From Myxocyprinus asiaticus (lineage: Eukaryota > Chordata > Actinopteri > Cypriniformes > Catostomidae): DNA of 64,000 nt. The notes under the pieces are model-generated. The model was not told the origin of the DNA, ran no database searches, and saw nothing but the letters and a program-made list of their open reading frames with translations. How positions within the stretch are numbered: position 1 is the stretch's first letter; every line of letters begins with the position of its first letter. Below, piece after piece: positions 48,401 through 58,830 of the stretch. The position numbers were made by a program, and so were the translations under genes. The stretch lies in contig NC_059362.1 in NCBI RefSeq assembly GCF_019703515.2, positions 32,156,326 through 32,220,325 of the forward strand, in the 5' to 3' direction.

Positions 48401-49456
48401 CCTGCTTGCATTCAGATGAAAGAGCCTTTAACTTAAAGCCCAAAGTATACTTCGGTTGGCTAGCTTTTCAAATTTACTTCATTTGACTGAGGCATACACA
48501 GGCGGTTGTTGCACGCATACTTCGACTGCTATGAGAGACTGAACTATTTCTCTTCATTCAGTTTTTGACCCATAAATATGTTTTTATAGTCCTTCAGACT
48601 CGAGTTATACAAAAGCATGTATCTCCTGACCTCCTCGCACACGTTCTTGACCTCCACATCCACTGTTGTTGTTTTCACATTCGTCTCCTGTTGTTTAGCG
48701 GCAATTACATCTTTTAGCGCTTCTTCGTGACAGCAACGGAAGAATGAATGAATTCGTTGCCACCTTGTGGACCCACTAATTAGTGCAAATAAATCCAGGC
48801 GCATGGGCATTCTACGCGCATTCAGAGTACGCACGGTTAGTAAAATCGGGCTGCACATGTTCAGTGCCTAGCGTTCGTGACTGACCTAAGTATACTTTGG
48901 TCTGAAGGCCCTAAAATTAGTACTCCAGTGACACAATTTGCCCCATGTTAGGGTTAGGATGTCTCATCGGGAAATAAGTGTACAAATGGCTTTTACAAAT
49001 TAAAATATCAACATATATTAGTTGTTTGTACTAAAAGCAATTTAACAATAGAATGTCCCATTGCGGTGTTGCTTTGCTGCACATTATTCACATTTTCATA
49101 AACCAGCCAAGAGAAGGTTTACTATTCAGACAATTTTCAACGTTTTTTTAATAGTTTTTCCTAGGGATGCACCGATGTATCGACCAGTTATTGATCAAAT
49201 TAAAACCATCGGTAATCAGGATGACAACGTCAATATGGAAAAACCGATGGTTGATTTATAATTAATTAGTAACAAACTTTGTAAAATTCACAGAGTTTCA
49301 AATTCACAATCCAGAAATAATAATAGCCACAATATGTAGAAGGGTTGTGTAACGGGTAAGGATGGGCAAGGAGGTGGCGGGAACCGGCTGAGCAGTCAAC
49401 GAAACATTTAATGACATAAATCAACTTAAACACACAGACACACACACAGCGGCCGC

Positions 49457-49502
<46 letters not shown>

Positions 49503-52500
49503 AACTGGCGCCTCCGGCTCGTCTTTATCCCCCTCCCGACTGATTAGAACAATTCCATGCCCACCACCTCGTCACAGGTTGGCACTCCTAAGAATATGCA
49601 GTATTTATCTCTCTCGCATAAATGCGGAAAAAAACGCCATAAGTTGACGTGACAGTTGTGAAAGTGGCACTTACCTATAGGCTATATAATGAGGGAGACC
49701 ATCCAAAATGCTTTGAAACCAGCAGACTTTGACTTCAGAGACATCAGTGTGATATCCATTAATGCTGCATGATTGATTGAATTAAGACTGAAATTGCAAT
49801 ATGGCCTTATGTGATTAGTAAACCTTAAAAGGCTGCGTTTTAAACTGCAAAAACAGAAGTGCAAAAATGTTTTGGAACTACAAAATGACCTTTTTTCATA
49901 TCGATCGTCATCATGTAATCAGTCACTTTTTGTATCTTTTGTCTTTTTATCTTGTATTTATCTTTCACTGTGGCTCCCTTTAAAATGTTGGCCTGTCATG
50001 TGTTCAACAGATCCAGTGTTCTGTGGAATTAATTATTGTTAGAACAGTAAAAAAGGTTTTGTACCTCTTTGTAAATTTTTTGAGCATTCCTAAGTAAAAC
50101 AGTGATCTGATGACAATATTAGGTAAGTTGCAAAATATCGGTATCATTATCAGTCTGTAGATTTTGTTAAAATCATAATCGGCCAAAAAGTTCCATCTGT
50201 GCATCCCTAGTTTTTCCAGCATTTGGATGCATAGCAGTCATACTACTTATACCACAGTTAAATAGTTGTTACTATGCAATGTCTATGTTTTTCAAAATCT
50301 GAATTTGGTTCCTCTGTGTTCTTCTCTCTCTCAGTATAAGGTGCGGACACTGCAGGATCTGGTCAGTCTGAAGGAATCTGACAGGAGAAACATGCTGAGA
50401 TTCCTTGGGGAGGAGAAGTATGATGAGGTCATGGCAGTCTTAGGGAGCTTCCCTTACATCAACATGGAAACCAAACTTCAAGGTGGGTTTCTTCACTCTC
50501 AAGAATTCAGTAATTACTATTACTTGTGATTTAAAGATTTGAACTTTTTGTGTGTGTTTTTCCTCACTCCATAGTGCTGGATGATGAAGATAGCAATAAC
50601 ATCACTGCTGGATCCATCGTCACCGTTACGGTTACCTTGACAAGGAAGAGAATGTCTGTAAGTAGCACATTTAGTAGCACAAGTAGCACATTTACTAGAA
50701 TGTCTCATTGGCTCAAAACACCCACCCAGTATGTTACTCATACTATAGCAGTTGATGTGTTGCATGTATGATATGAGATGATTGTCATGAATTGGTACGT
50801 GTTGCAGTTGCAGCAGGCATCCACAAGAGGTCAATGTTAAACTTGTTTGGATTATCAGTTAAGGATCAATTATAGCTAAATGGCTTTTTGATTTCTGTGA
50901 CCAAGTTGTAGTGTTTCAGAACAATCTGTATTTGAATTCTTTACACAGAATAACAGTATACTAAATTTCTATTTGTTTAGGAGATGTTTGAGAAAGAGGA
51001 ACCACCGCAGCCAACAGAGGAAACTAATACAGAGGAGGTGGTGATTTGTCTGCTTTTAATTAGCTACACATTTTAAATCACGATTTAATGATTTTAAAAT
51101 GCATTAGTACTTTATCTTGCTACATGGTCGTTGTGATGTCCAAAGGTTACTTTGAATAGGTAAATTGATTATATTGAATAGTTGAATGATTTATTTATTT
51201 TTTATTTTTTTCATATGCAGCAAGGTGATGCCAAAAACAAAACAAAAGTCTGGCAAAACAAGAATAAAGGAGCAAAAAAAGCCAGCAAGTCCAAAAAGAA
51301 GAAACTGACTAAAAAGAAACCAGTCACCCAACAGCAAACAAAGGGAGACAAGGCTAAACAGGCCAATGGAAATGTGGCTGGAAATGTATGGAGCCAATTT
51401 GAACTCTGGATATGTTTGACTGGGTGTCTTTTTGCATTTGATTTCATTTAAATGCTGGTATTTCCTCCACAGGAAGTCGCTGCTCTTTCAAAAGAGGAAG
51501 AGGACGAGCTCTCTGATAAAGGCAGCGAATCAGATGAAGCAGAGGGAAACAAGGACTCGCCCAGTGAGAGAGACGACGAGAGTGACAAGCAAAGTGACAC
51601 GGAGGTGGACGAGATTGCTGGAGATGATGAGGAGGTGTGTTTGTGTTGCAGACTCGGTTACTTTATAAAAATGGTTCTTGTTTTATTAGCTGTATATTAT
51701 ATAACATTATCAGTTCAATTAATTGCTGTCACCCTAATTGTTAGTATATAAATAATAGTTACATATTTAAATAGCTATAATGTAGTTTGCTTTTTGTAAG
51801 CAGCTTGAAGTATAGCTCACTTTTTTTTTCTTTTTTTTTTTTAAAGAGGGTAGCTTGACAATAGTTTAGCTACTTTAAATATTGAGTTGTCTGTAGCTTG
51901 GGAAGTTATAGTTTCAAAGTAAACTCCATAGGACTGGACTGCAAATGGCATTGAGTGCAGTACAGTTTTCTATAACCGGCATGTCTTTCCTGTAGGAATG
52001 GGAGGCCTTGCAACAAAGTATTCAGCGCCGTGAGAGGGCACTTTTGGAGACCAAGTCAAAGGTCACGCACCCTGTGTACAGCCTGTACTTCCCTGAAGAG
52101 AAGCAGGAGTGGTGGTGGCTCTATATCGCAGATAGGAAGGAACAGACACTGGTGTCTATGCCTAATCATGTGTGCACACTCAGAGACACAGAAGAGGTGA
52201 GGTTACAACCACTTGTTTACTGTCTATCACACTTTATTTATTATGGAGAGGAAGACCTTGCCTTGCTCCTTAAAAAAATCTGTTAATTGGTTTCCAGTTG
52301 TGGCAGTGGGTTGTGTCATGCTGGGATTGGGTAATGTTTTTGTCTAAGTGCACAGTCCCATTTGGAACAATGCAAGATTTTCAGTTTATTCATTAGGTGT
52401 TTTTTTTCTTTTTTTTTTTTCTTCTTTCAATTCTTGCAATAGGAAAACCAAGGCATTCAGAATGTAAATACATTATGCCAAAAGCAAATTACTTGAATTA

Positions 52501-52563
52501 ATTGCAATTTGGTGTGCTTTCATTTTAATGTAGTAAAATATAATAAAAGAATGAGTGAGTGTT

Positions 52564-52603
<40 letters not shown>

Positions 52604-53735
52604 AGAGAGAGAGACAGAGAGATGTGTTTGTGTGACTGGCTGAATGGTGCTAGTCTCCTGCACAGCAGTTTTTCCCATAGCCTGTTGCCAGGCAACCTCC
52701 ATACTGCAGTCTCTGTCTATTTAAGGCACTAGTTACAAGGCAGCCAGACGCCCATCATAATTCTGTCTGACATAACAGGTGCCTCTTCTCTGTGAGGAAC
52801 ATGAGAATGTAAGGATGTAAACAAAAGGGTCATAGATCTCCTTCACATCTCAGCATTACTCCTTGTTCGCTGTTGTATTAGATTTTGATGAGTTTGCAGA
52901 CGTGTAAAGTGAACAATGATTACGTTAACTTCTCATTTGTCCCAGGTTGAACTGAAATTCCCCGCTCCATCCAAAACCGGAAACTATCAGTATTCTGTGA
53001 TTCTCAGATCAGATTCATACATGGGATTAGATCAGGTCAAGCCATTGAAGGTCAGTTTTTTTCTTTTTTTTTTTTTCTTCTAATATCACTTTGGAAAATG
53101 CTCTTTCCTATTTTATAAAATTGTCCTATGTGGCCTAATTTTCAAAAGCTATGTTTTATCTGTCCATCTATCTGTCCGTCTGTCCATCTGTCTGTCTGTC
53201 TGTCTATCTATCGCACGCTCGCTCTCTAGCTGTCTTATCGCGCGCTCTGTCTATTGCTCTCTTGCTATCTGTCTTATCGCGCGCTCGCTCTCTAGCTGTC
53301 TTATCGCGCGCGCTCTCTGTCTATTGCTCTCTCTCTTATCGCGTGCTCGCTCGCTCTGTCTATTGCTCTCTCTCTCACGCGCTCTCTCTATCTGTCTATT
53401 GCGCTCTCTCTATGTATATTGCTCTCTCTCGCACTCTCTCTATCTGTCTGTTGTGCTCTCTCTCTCTCTCTCTCTCTCCATCTATCTCTCTGTATCTATC
53501 TATTATGTTTCAGTTTCTTACATATATGAAGATTATGGTAGAAATGTGTTTAGGTATTTTCTAAAATCTTTGTGACCTTGGTTTTGTTTCTATTTAGCTG
53601 GAGGTTCATGAGGCGAAAGCCATGTTGGATAACCATCCACAGTGGGACATCCCAGAAACTGAGGAAGACGAGGATGACCAGGAGGACAGTGATGGTATTG
53701 AGGAGTCTGAGGAAGACGATGAAGACAACGACTAA
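39480..53735 (+). CDS. sec63: SEC63 homolog, ER translocon J-domain protein
   Basis: Twenty coding exons join in frame to 752 aa (human 760): 39480-39603, 41261-41360, 41594-41708, 41812-41924, 42214-42275, 46442-46500, 46619-46669, 46852-46960, 47069-47163, 47312-47444, 47947-48039, 48145-48290, 50335-50482, 50575-50657, 50981-51037, 51221-51385, 51473-51634, 51996-52196, 52946-53050, 53598-53735. SEC63 works with SEC61/SEC62 and recruits BiP for protein import into the ER; human mutations cause polycystic liver disease. Visible are three membrane spans (about 14-36, 76-93, 190-208), a lumenal J domain with HPD at 132-134, and Sec63/Brl-type domains after residue 209. A lysine-rich stretch (exon 16) and an acidic stretch (exon 17) interrupt the second part, and the tail is very acidic (EEDDEDND). 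The start MAGQQFQYD matches the family. Introns carry hAT, Tc1 and MITE insertions. Confidence 0.97.
40202..40768 (+). mobile_element. Internally deleted Tc1/mariner element, sec63 intron 1
   Basis: Ends ACACTCACTAAGCACTTTAT and, inverted, ATAAAGTTCTTAGTGAGTGT. The interior encodes the transposase N-terminus on + (CDLSDFDRGMIVGARWASLS, then a helix-turn-helix LLGFSHTTVSR). A frameshift near 40500 leads to RQRRMARLVRADRKATVTQI-type sequence. The catalytic half is missing. Related fragments lie at 10590 and 4268. Confidence 0.85.
41000..41180. repeat. Low-copy repeat-like DNA with poly-T, sec63 intron 1
   Basis: Recurring CATGGTAAT/ATTACCATGACATG and CCATGGTAGCACC words in both orientations suggest a degraded palindromic repeat, followed by about 16 T. 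Confidence 0.4.
42698..44280 (-). mobile_element. Near full-length Tc1 transposon nested in the hAT element
   Basis: Both ends are CAGTTGTGCTCAAAAGTTTG with TA on each side, identical to the ends of the fold-back element at 24600. Length of 1.58 kb is typical for an autonomous Tc1. Transposase reads on the minus strand but is frame-shifted. Confidence 0.92.
42914..43924 (-). pseudogene. Tc1 transposase pseudogene
   Basis: Three minus-strand frames cover a whole Tc1-type transposase: DNA-binding N-terminus (43604-43924), core with [18 protein letters not shown] (43429-43650), then MFWGCVSSKGTGNLVKIDG through FQHDNDPKHK and [20 protein letters not shown] (42914-43360). The DDE-type Asp and Glu motifs are present but spread over frames broken near 43640 and 43430, and the first few codons are missing. 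Confidence 0.9.
45857..46214. mobile_element. MITE, CACTTTATATTAGGTGGCCTTAACTA ends
   Basis: Left CACTTTATATTAGGTGGCC and inverse GGCCACCTAATATAAAGTG at the right. The interior has a degenerate TTAGGG-like stretch (46005-46080) and no coding content. Lies in sec63 intron 5. Confidence 0.88.
48441..48900. mobile_element. MITE, CAAAGTATACTTCGG ends, sec63 intron 12
   Basis: Left CAAAGTATACTTCGGTTGG and right CCTAAGTATACTTTGG are inverted. About 460 bases. A 104-codon minus-strand frame inside (48544-48858) has no recognised product. Confidence 0.75.
49162..50209. mobile_element. hAT-type element with perfect 8-base duplication, sec63 intron 12
   Basis: Ends TAGGGATGCACCGATGTATC and ..TCTGTGCATCCCTA are inverted, and GTTTTTCC occurs exactly on both sides (49154-49161 and 50210-50217). 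The interior holds a (CT)n tract and no transposase frame, so it is non-autonomous. Confidence 0.9.
49456..49501. repeat. (CT)n microsatellite
   Basis: A pure TC dinucleotide run of about 45 bases inside the hAT element. Confidence 0.95.
52568..52622. repeat. (GT)n and (GA)n tract, sec63 intron 18
   Basis: About 32 bases of GT followed by GAGAGAGA units. Confidence 0.95.
52684..52696. promoter_or_regulatory. Perfect X-box (RFX-type) site in sec63 intron 18
   Basis: GTTGCCAGGCAAC matches the RFX half-sites GTNRCC and RGYAAC with a one-base spacer and is palindromic. It lies in a repeat-free 180-base stretch. Whether it is bound is unknown. Confidence 0.4.
53155..53500. repeat. Pyrimidine-rich minisatellite/microsatellite, sec63 intron 19
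   Basis: Begins with TCTG/TCTA tetranucleotides, then repeats a unit containing TAGCTGTCTTATCGCGCGCTC and TCTATTGCTCTCT several times, and ends in pure (CT)n. It occupies most of the intron just before the last exon. Confidence 0.9.
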
Positions 53736-55905
53736 ACCAACCAATCAATTCATACAAACTTAAACACAGCTCACACGCCCGTGTGCCCACTCATGTTCAC
53801 ACTCACACACACACACACAAACAGACCTACATACCCACATAGCCTCAGACATCTGCTGTCTTCAGGGCCACAACAAGGACATTGACGCCCCATTTTCCTG
53901 TTTCAAACTCTCATGAATCACAAATTTGTCCAAACCTCTTATTTCGGCAATCATAAGACTTGAAGAACTGTTGGTTATCTTTCCCTGCATTCATCCAGCC
54001 ATTATCAGATATTGAATGGTTGTTGGTGGGGTCCAGCTGTGTGTCAGATTTCTCTCCACTTAATGAAAGGTGTCTGACCAACCAATGCATCAGAAAAATA
54101 AAAACTAGACTACTGCTAAAAAAAAATTACACACTTCATGACTGTCATTTCCCAAAGTTGCAGTGTATTCTTCAAGGGTATTTTCAAACTTCATCATTTT
54201 GTAGTTTTATGTAGTTTATTAGAATGCAGATTTACCAGCTGTTCCCACTTTGACGTGGCCATGTGAAGCATAATCTAGAGCAAGCATGAACCACAGGGAC
54301 ACATGTGTGCGTACTGAGGTTGAGCAGGAATTCGGGGGAACCACTGTGGGTTGTATTTCAGTTTGACTCCATGGTCATGAAGCCTGGAAGTAAAGTGCTG
54401 TACATTTATAAATCTGTTTTGCCTTCTTCAAACTTTTCGTCAACAATGGAGGTTGTTTCAGCCTCACAAAGAAATAATGACTGCAGACGTTCCACGGCCA
54501 GGTCTACAGTTTAGTCCTGATTTAATGCCAAATGTTGCTAGAACTGCTATTCTGCTCTTCCACACATAAGCAGGTTGATATCAGGAGGCTTTCTTGGCAC
54601 TCTGTTATCGCAAGGCCTAATTTCCGTTGTACTTTTTTTTTTTTTTTTTTTTTCAGATTTGGAACCGCCTTTAAGACAATTGACATTTGTTATTGATATT
54701 TGTTGACTTTTTAAACTGGAAACAGGAAATCCCCCACGGTTGCTGACTGCAACTGTTACAAAGACACAGTGTCTCTAGTAGAGACCTATTGCTATTGATT
54801 AGACTAATTCATTATTCATTGGCCATAGAACGAAAAACATTTTTTTTTTTTTTAATAACTTTAGAACAAATGTTTCCATTTTATTTCCATGGATCACTGG
54901 ATCTAAATGCCTCAGTCATAGCTCATAGTTTATTTGTATTTATTTTTTTATTTTTTTGGTCTTACATTCCACTCAACAAATATGAACGCCTTATTCACTG
55001 TACAGATTTTTTTACTGGCCACAAATAAGGTTCCATCATCTATTGCAGATGGTTTGTGATACAGAAGCACCAATAAGATTGCAGGGAATAATTAAGGGTC
55101 CGTTTTTATTTCTGTAAATTTTTCTTAATTTTCTTTTTGTGGGGGGAAGTGTGGCAACAAGGCTAAAAAAGAAGTATAAAATGTGGCTTTTTTTGTGGAT
55201 GTATTTGAATCCCCATTAAAATATATTTTCACTAGTGTAAGGTGTGACAGCGTATTGAATGCGCTGATGTAGTGATTGTGGAAAAGACTGTCTGCTCTGT
55301 GCTTTTGTCAAACATTGAGAGAGGTTAAGCCAACTGAGATACAAATATTTCAAATGTAATCTCTCCATTCATTGTTGATTTGCCTTTTTATTTCTGTCAT
55401 AAATTTATCACAAGAATTGAGATTTTCTCGTTTGTTCCCAATAGCTAATGTATGTGTTTTAGAATTCTTTTTTGGACAACTGCAGATATTTAGTAGGAAA
55501 TTCTTTTAATTATTTTCCACCTCTTTGTTCATTTGCATAGTGCAATCTTTATTACAGAGGAAAATTTTATTCTGACTGCATGTAACACATTCAAAACCAG
55601 TTTTATAAAATGGTAAAGGTTTTACAGATAAACAGACATTTTAGTATTATTGCTCCAACAAAGAATGTAGCCTCAGAATTCATGTTGTGTACTGAATGCA
55701 GTGATTCAAGTGTACAGATTATGAGAAATCAAGTCTTCGCATACACACACACACACACACACAGAGACTCACCGGCCAGAGAAAAGGCTTTTGCCTATGA
55801 AACAGTATCTGCCACTTTTGTTTACAAGGAAACTGTCATTGTAAATTGAAAATATATATTATTTGTATTTAAATAATTTCAAATAAAATAACTTTTAAAT
55901 GACTT
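53736..55905 (+). other. Probable sec63 3' untranslated region
   Basis: About 2.1 kb after the stop without any gene-like frame and without recognised transposons. It holds an ATTAAA at 55216 and a canonical AATAAA at 55882, so long and short 3' ends are both possible. Short tracts of poly-T (54631) and (AC)n (55743-55763) occur. Confidence 0.6.
55882..55887 (+). terminator. Candidate sec63 polyadenylation signal
   Basis: AATAAA in an A/T-rich setting about 2.15 kb after the stop. An earlier ATTAAA at 55216 is an alternative. Confidence 0.5.
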
Positions 55906-56801
55906 TCTTTTTTGGTTACCTTAACACACATATAGTTGGGGTTTTGGGTATTTTTTTACCCTGACAATTTTGATAAATAAAAAAGGGGTTTTATAAGAAC
56001 TTCATAGACTAGACTAAGCTTTAATCTTGTAAGTCAATGTCCTATCCATTATTTAAAAAAAAAAAAAAATGTTTCTGTAGCTTCAACTGGAGGCTCTAAT
56101 AGATCCTGCATGTTCAGACTTCTTTGAAAGTTTTCATTGAATTGTGGATTTGCCATATTGAATTAGGCTATATGACAGCCAGTTCTCCTAAATGTTTTAT
56201 GTCTGTATTTTGAGAAGCTCTCCAAGCCTCTGCATCTCATGAATTTGAATGTCGATTTAATTTTATTAAATAGTCTTGAGTGTAAATGCGTTCCATAATT
56301 CTTCATATTAACGGTAATACTCACCGATAGCTAATTGTTGCAGTTTGGAGCAATGGAATTAATGTATCAAACCAAAACCAACGTCTAAACAAAATACTAT
56401 AGGCTATATGTTTAAAAGAAAAAAAAAAAGGAATGTCTAATTCGCACCTTATTGTGACGAGACACTGATTTCCGTGGAATTGTCGGGCTTGTGTGCGTTC
56501 AGTGGCGTGTAAACTCAAATTGTGCCGTATTTCTAAATGTTGTACGTCACACGCATGACTGTCATGTTTTAAGTGGGTCTGTAGCCTATATATTGTAGCC
56601 TACTACATCAAAATCTTGTTTGTCCTAATTTTTTCACTAACCTTGCGTGTCGTCCGGAACAGGTTGCGATACATATTCACACGCAAATCTAACATAGGTG
56701 AGATCTTTTTTCCATCTGATTTGAATAGATTTCAGGAAGTCAACAAGATTAAAGAGCAAACTGACAGATTTTAAACACAGGCTATTTAAATAACTGTAAA
56801 T

Positions 56802-56836
<35 letters not shown>

Positions 56837-57600
56837 CTGAATCTCATTAATAAGGATCAAATGACAACTGAATGCATAAAATCATGAAAGACAAATAGTA
56901 GATTTTTTTTTCTTCATTTAAAACGTTTAAGATTCATCTATCCACAAAGTTGGAAAAACATTCAAATTAAACATCCACATAAATCAGCACACAACTTTAC
57001 CAAAATATAGCCTACCACCAATATGAACTGACCCATATTTATAGGCCAGGCTTATTCTTTTAGTTCATTTTCTTTTTAAATTCTGGAGGGTCCACTTAGA
57101 GGAATGGCAGAGGGGGTTATAACAGCCCATTGGTAATATGTTGATTTCGCATTCAAGTAAAAAACTTAATAACAAAGATTTATGTGATGTTTAAAATAAC
57201 GTAACTGATACATCTATTTTTGGTGGGTTGGTTTTTATGTAAATGGCTCTTAGATGCTGTGATGAAGAAAATGACGTTGTTGATGCAACAGCCTACATAT
57301 CTTAAAAAAAAAAAAAAAAAAACAAAGAAAAAGAAAAAGAAAAGAAAAGAAAAAACACTTTTAAGCAAATCGAAAATTCTGAAACGCTGCATTATTATGC
57401 ACGTAAGTGACAATAACCTGATAGGAAACATTGTGTTTAGCCCCGACACCTCCTAGGGATTTCATTAACAAGCTTTATGTGGGGTTTTCAAGTTGGCATG
57501 TTCCGAAACCCAATAACCGAATAGAGATTTCAAGCTCCACATACAGTATACACAGGGGCTAATGCAGTATTTATGCAATAGATTTTTTAGGATACAGTCG
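55906..57600. other. Intergenic DNA, no gene seen
   Basis: AT-rich with poly-T (56803-56832) and A-rich (57304-57353) tracts. Short frames only. Confidence 0.5.
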
Positions 57601-57699
57601 GATATCCTGTATGGGTGTTTATGTATTCTCCATCGTTTCGCATACCTTGGCGAAATATGTAAACGTTTCACCATACGCCCCAGTGTCTTGCCTTTTAAT

Positions 57700-57949
57700 T
57701 AGATCCCCGGTGTGCGGATCAGCTTGGCACCGTCTCTACGTGCGAAACCGGCTGTTTTTTTTTGTTTGTTTTTTGTTTTTTTGCTCCGGGAACCCTGGCC
57801 ACGGTCCTCGCGCGACTTCACTTCAGCACCGGCGGCGCGGGAAGAAAATCGAGCCCGGAGTCCAGCTCCTGCTCTTGGGGCAGATTGTTCTGCACAACTC
57901 GATCGGATGGATGACAATCTAAATGTTTGGTCACCTACAAACGCACGAG
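57700..57949 (+). other. Candidate first exon of the next gene (scml4 by synteny)
   Basis: An abrupt GC- and CG-rich patch (57780-57905) ends in a possible donor (GTAAAT at 57950). The first ATG, at 57907, opens a frame MDDNLNVWSPTNAR that runs to the donor. In human, SCML4 follows SEC63 in the same direction, so this may be its promoter and first exon. The peptide does not match the SCML4 start I know, and no later exon (SAM domain) is in the window. Confidence 0.35.
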
Positions 57950-58830
57950 GTAAATAATTGTGGCACGAGCTCATTTTCCCAAATGGATCTTTGCTGATTT
58001 CAGTGTCATTTGAGACGGCAAGTTGAATGAGGCAAAAATGAAATGGCCACAGTAATGCTGTTTGGCTGGTGATTAATCAACATTATCGGCTATAATAACG
58101 TACTGTTCGGTGCCTGTAGATCTGTTTATCAGATGGAGTGCATGTTAATCAGTCACTCGTACAGTCTACTAATTTCCACACTAATGGTGCGCATAGGTAC
58201 CCTAATTTTTTTATGTGAAAAATCTCTGAGATGTAGACGTTGGTATAACCGTCAAATAAATCATTTTTAGTACATGTTTGAATTATTTCCCACCATCTAC
58301 CGAATAGAAATTTGAGTGGTTTATTTTGCTGAGTCAGTACATTTACCTATAAATGTTTTTTATTTATTGTGTTTTTTTAGAAACAACGTAAAGAATTCAG
58401 TTTTTTAGTCGTGAGGTTGTTTTTGTGCTATAAGGTACACGGTGTTAAATCCGCTGGGACAAAATACCTGCCCCACCTGTGCCACCGCTTGTTTTGCCGG
58501 CAATATCTCTAAAGTCTTATGCTAAAGGCCTACAGTTTTAACCTTGGAGTTATAGTGAGATTTGTGATTAATAAATGTGAATGTAATGTGCAATTTATTG
58601 CTTTCAGGTAAGTAAACTGCTTTTCAGACCAAAAAAATAAATAAAAAATTTGTTTAATGTTGGCCAATTGTCTATTAGCCTGTTGATTTCCCTTAGTTGA
58701 TCAGATTTTAGATTTAACATGAAACTTTGAAATCATTAATCTAATAGTCATCATTGTCGGATAATTATTAATTCTCTTGCAATGGGTTTTGGAAAAGAGT
58801 GACTTCAGAGGTTAAGCACACTTGAAATTA
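57950..58830. other. Non-coding DNA, no gene seen
   Basis: Unique AT-rich sequence, possibly the start of the intron after the candidate exon. No further exon is recognised. Confidence 0.45.

Noticed and set aside
48544..48858. 104-codon minus-strand frame in sec63 intron 12
   Set aside because: Lies entirely inside a MITE with inverted ends; no transposase or other family resemblance.
53151..53575. 137-codon Leu/Ser/Arg-rich frame
   Set aside because: It is translation of the CT-rich minisatellite in sec63 intron 19.
57699..57974. 91-codon minus-strand frame in the CG-rich patch
   Set aside because: Low-complexity Arg/Ala/Ser composition typical of antisense CG-rich 5' UTR; better explained as promoter/first exon on +.
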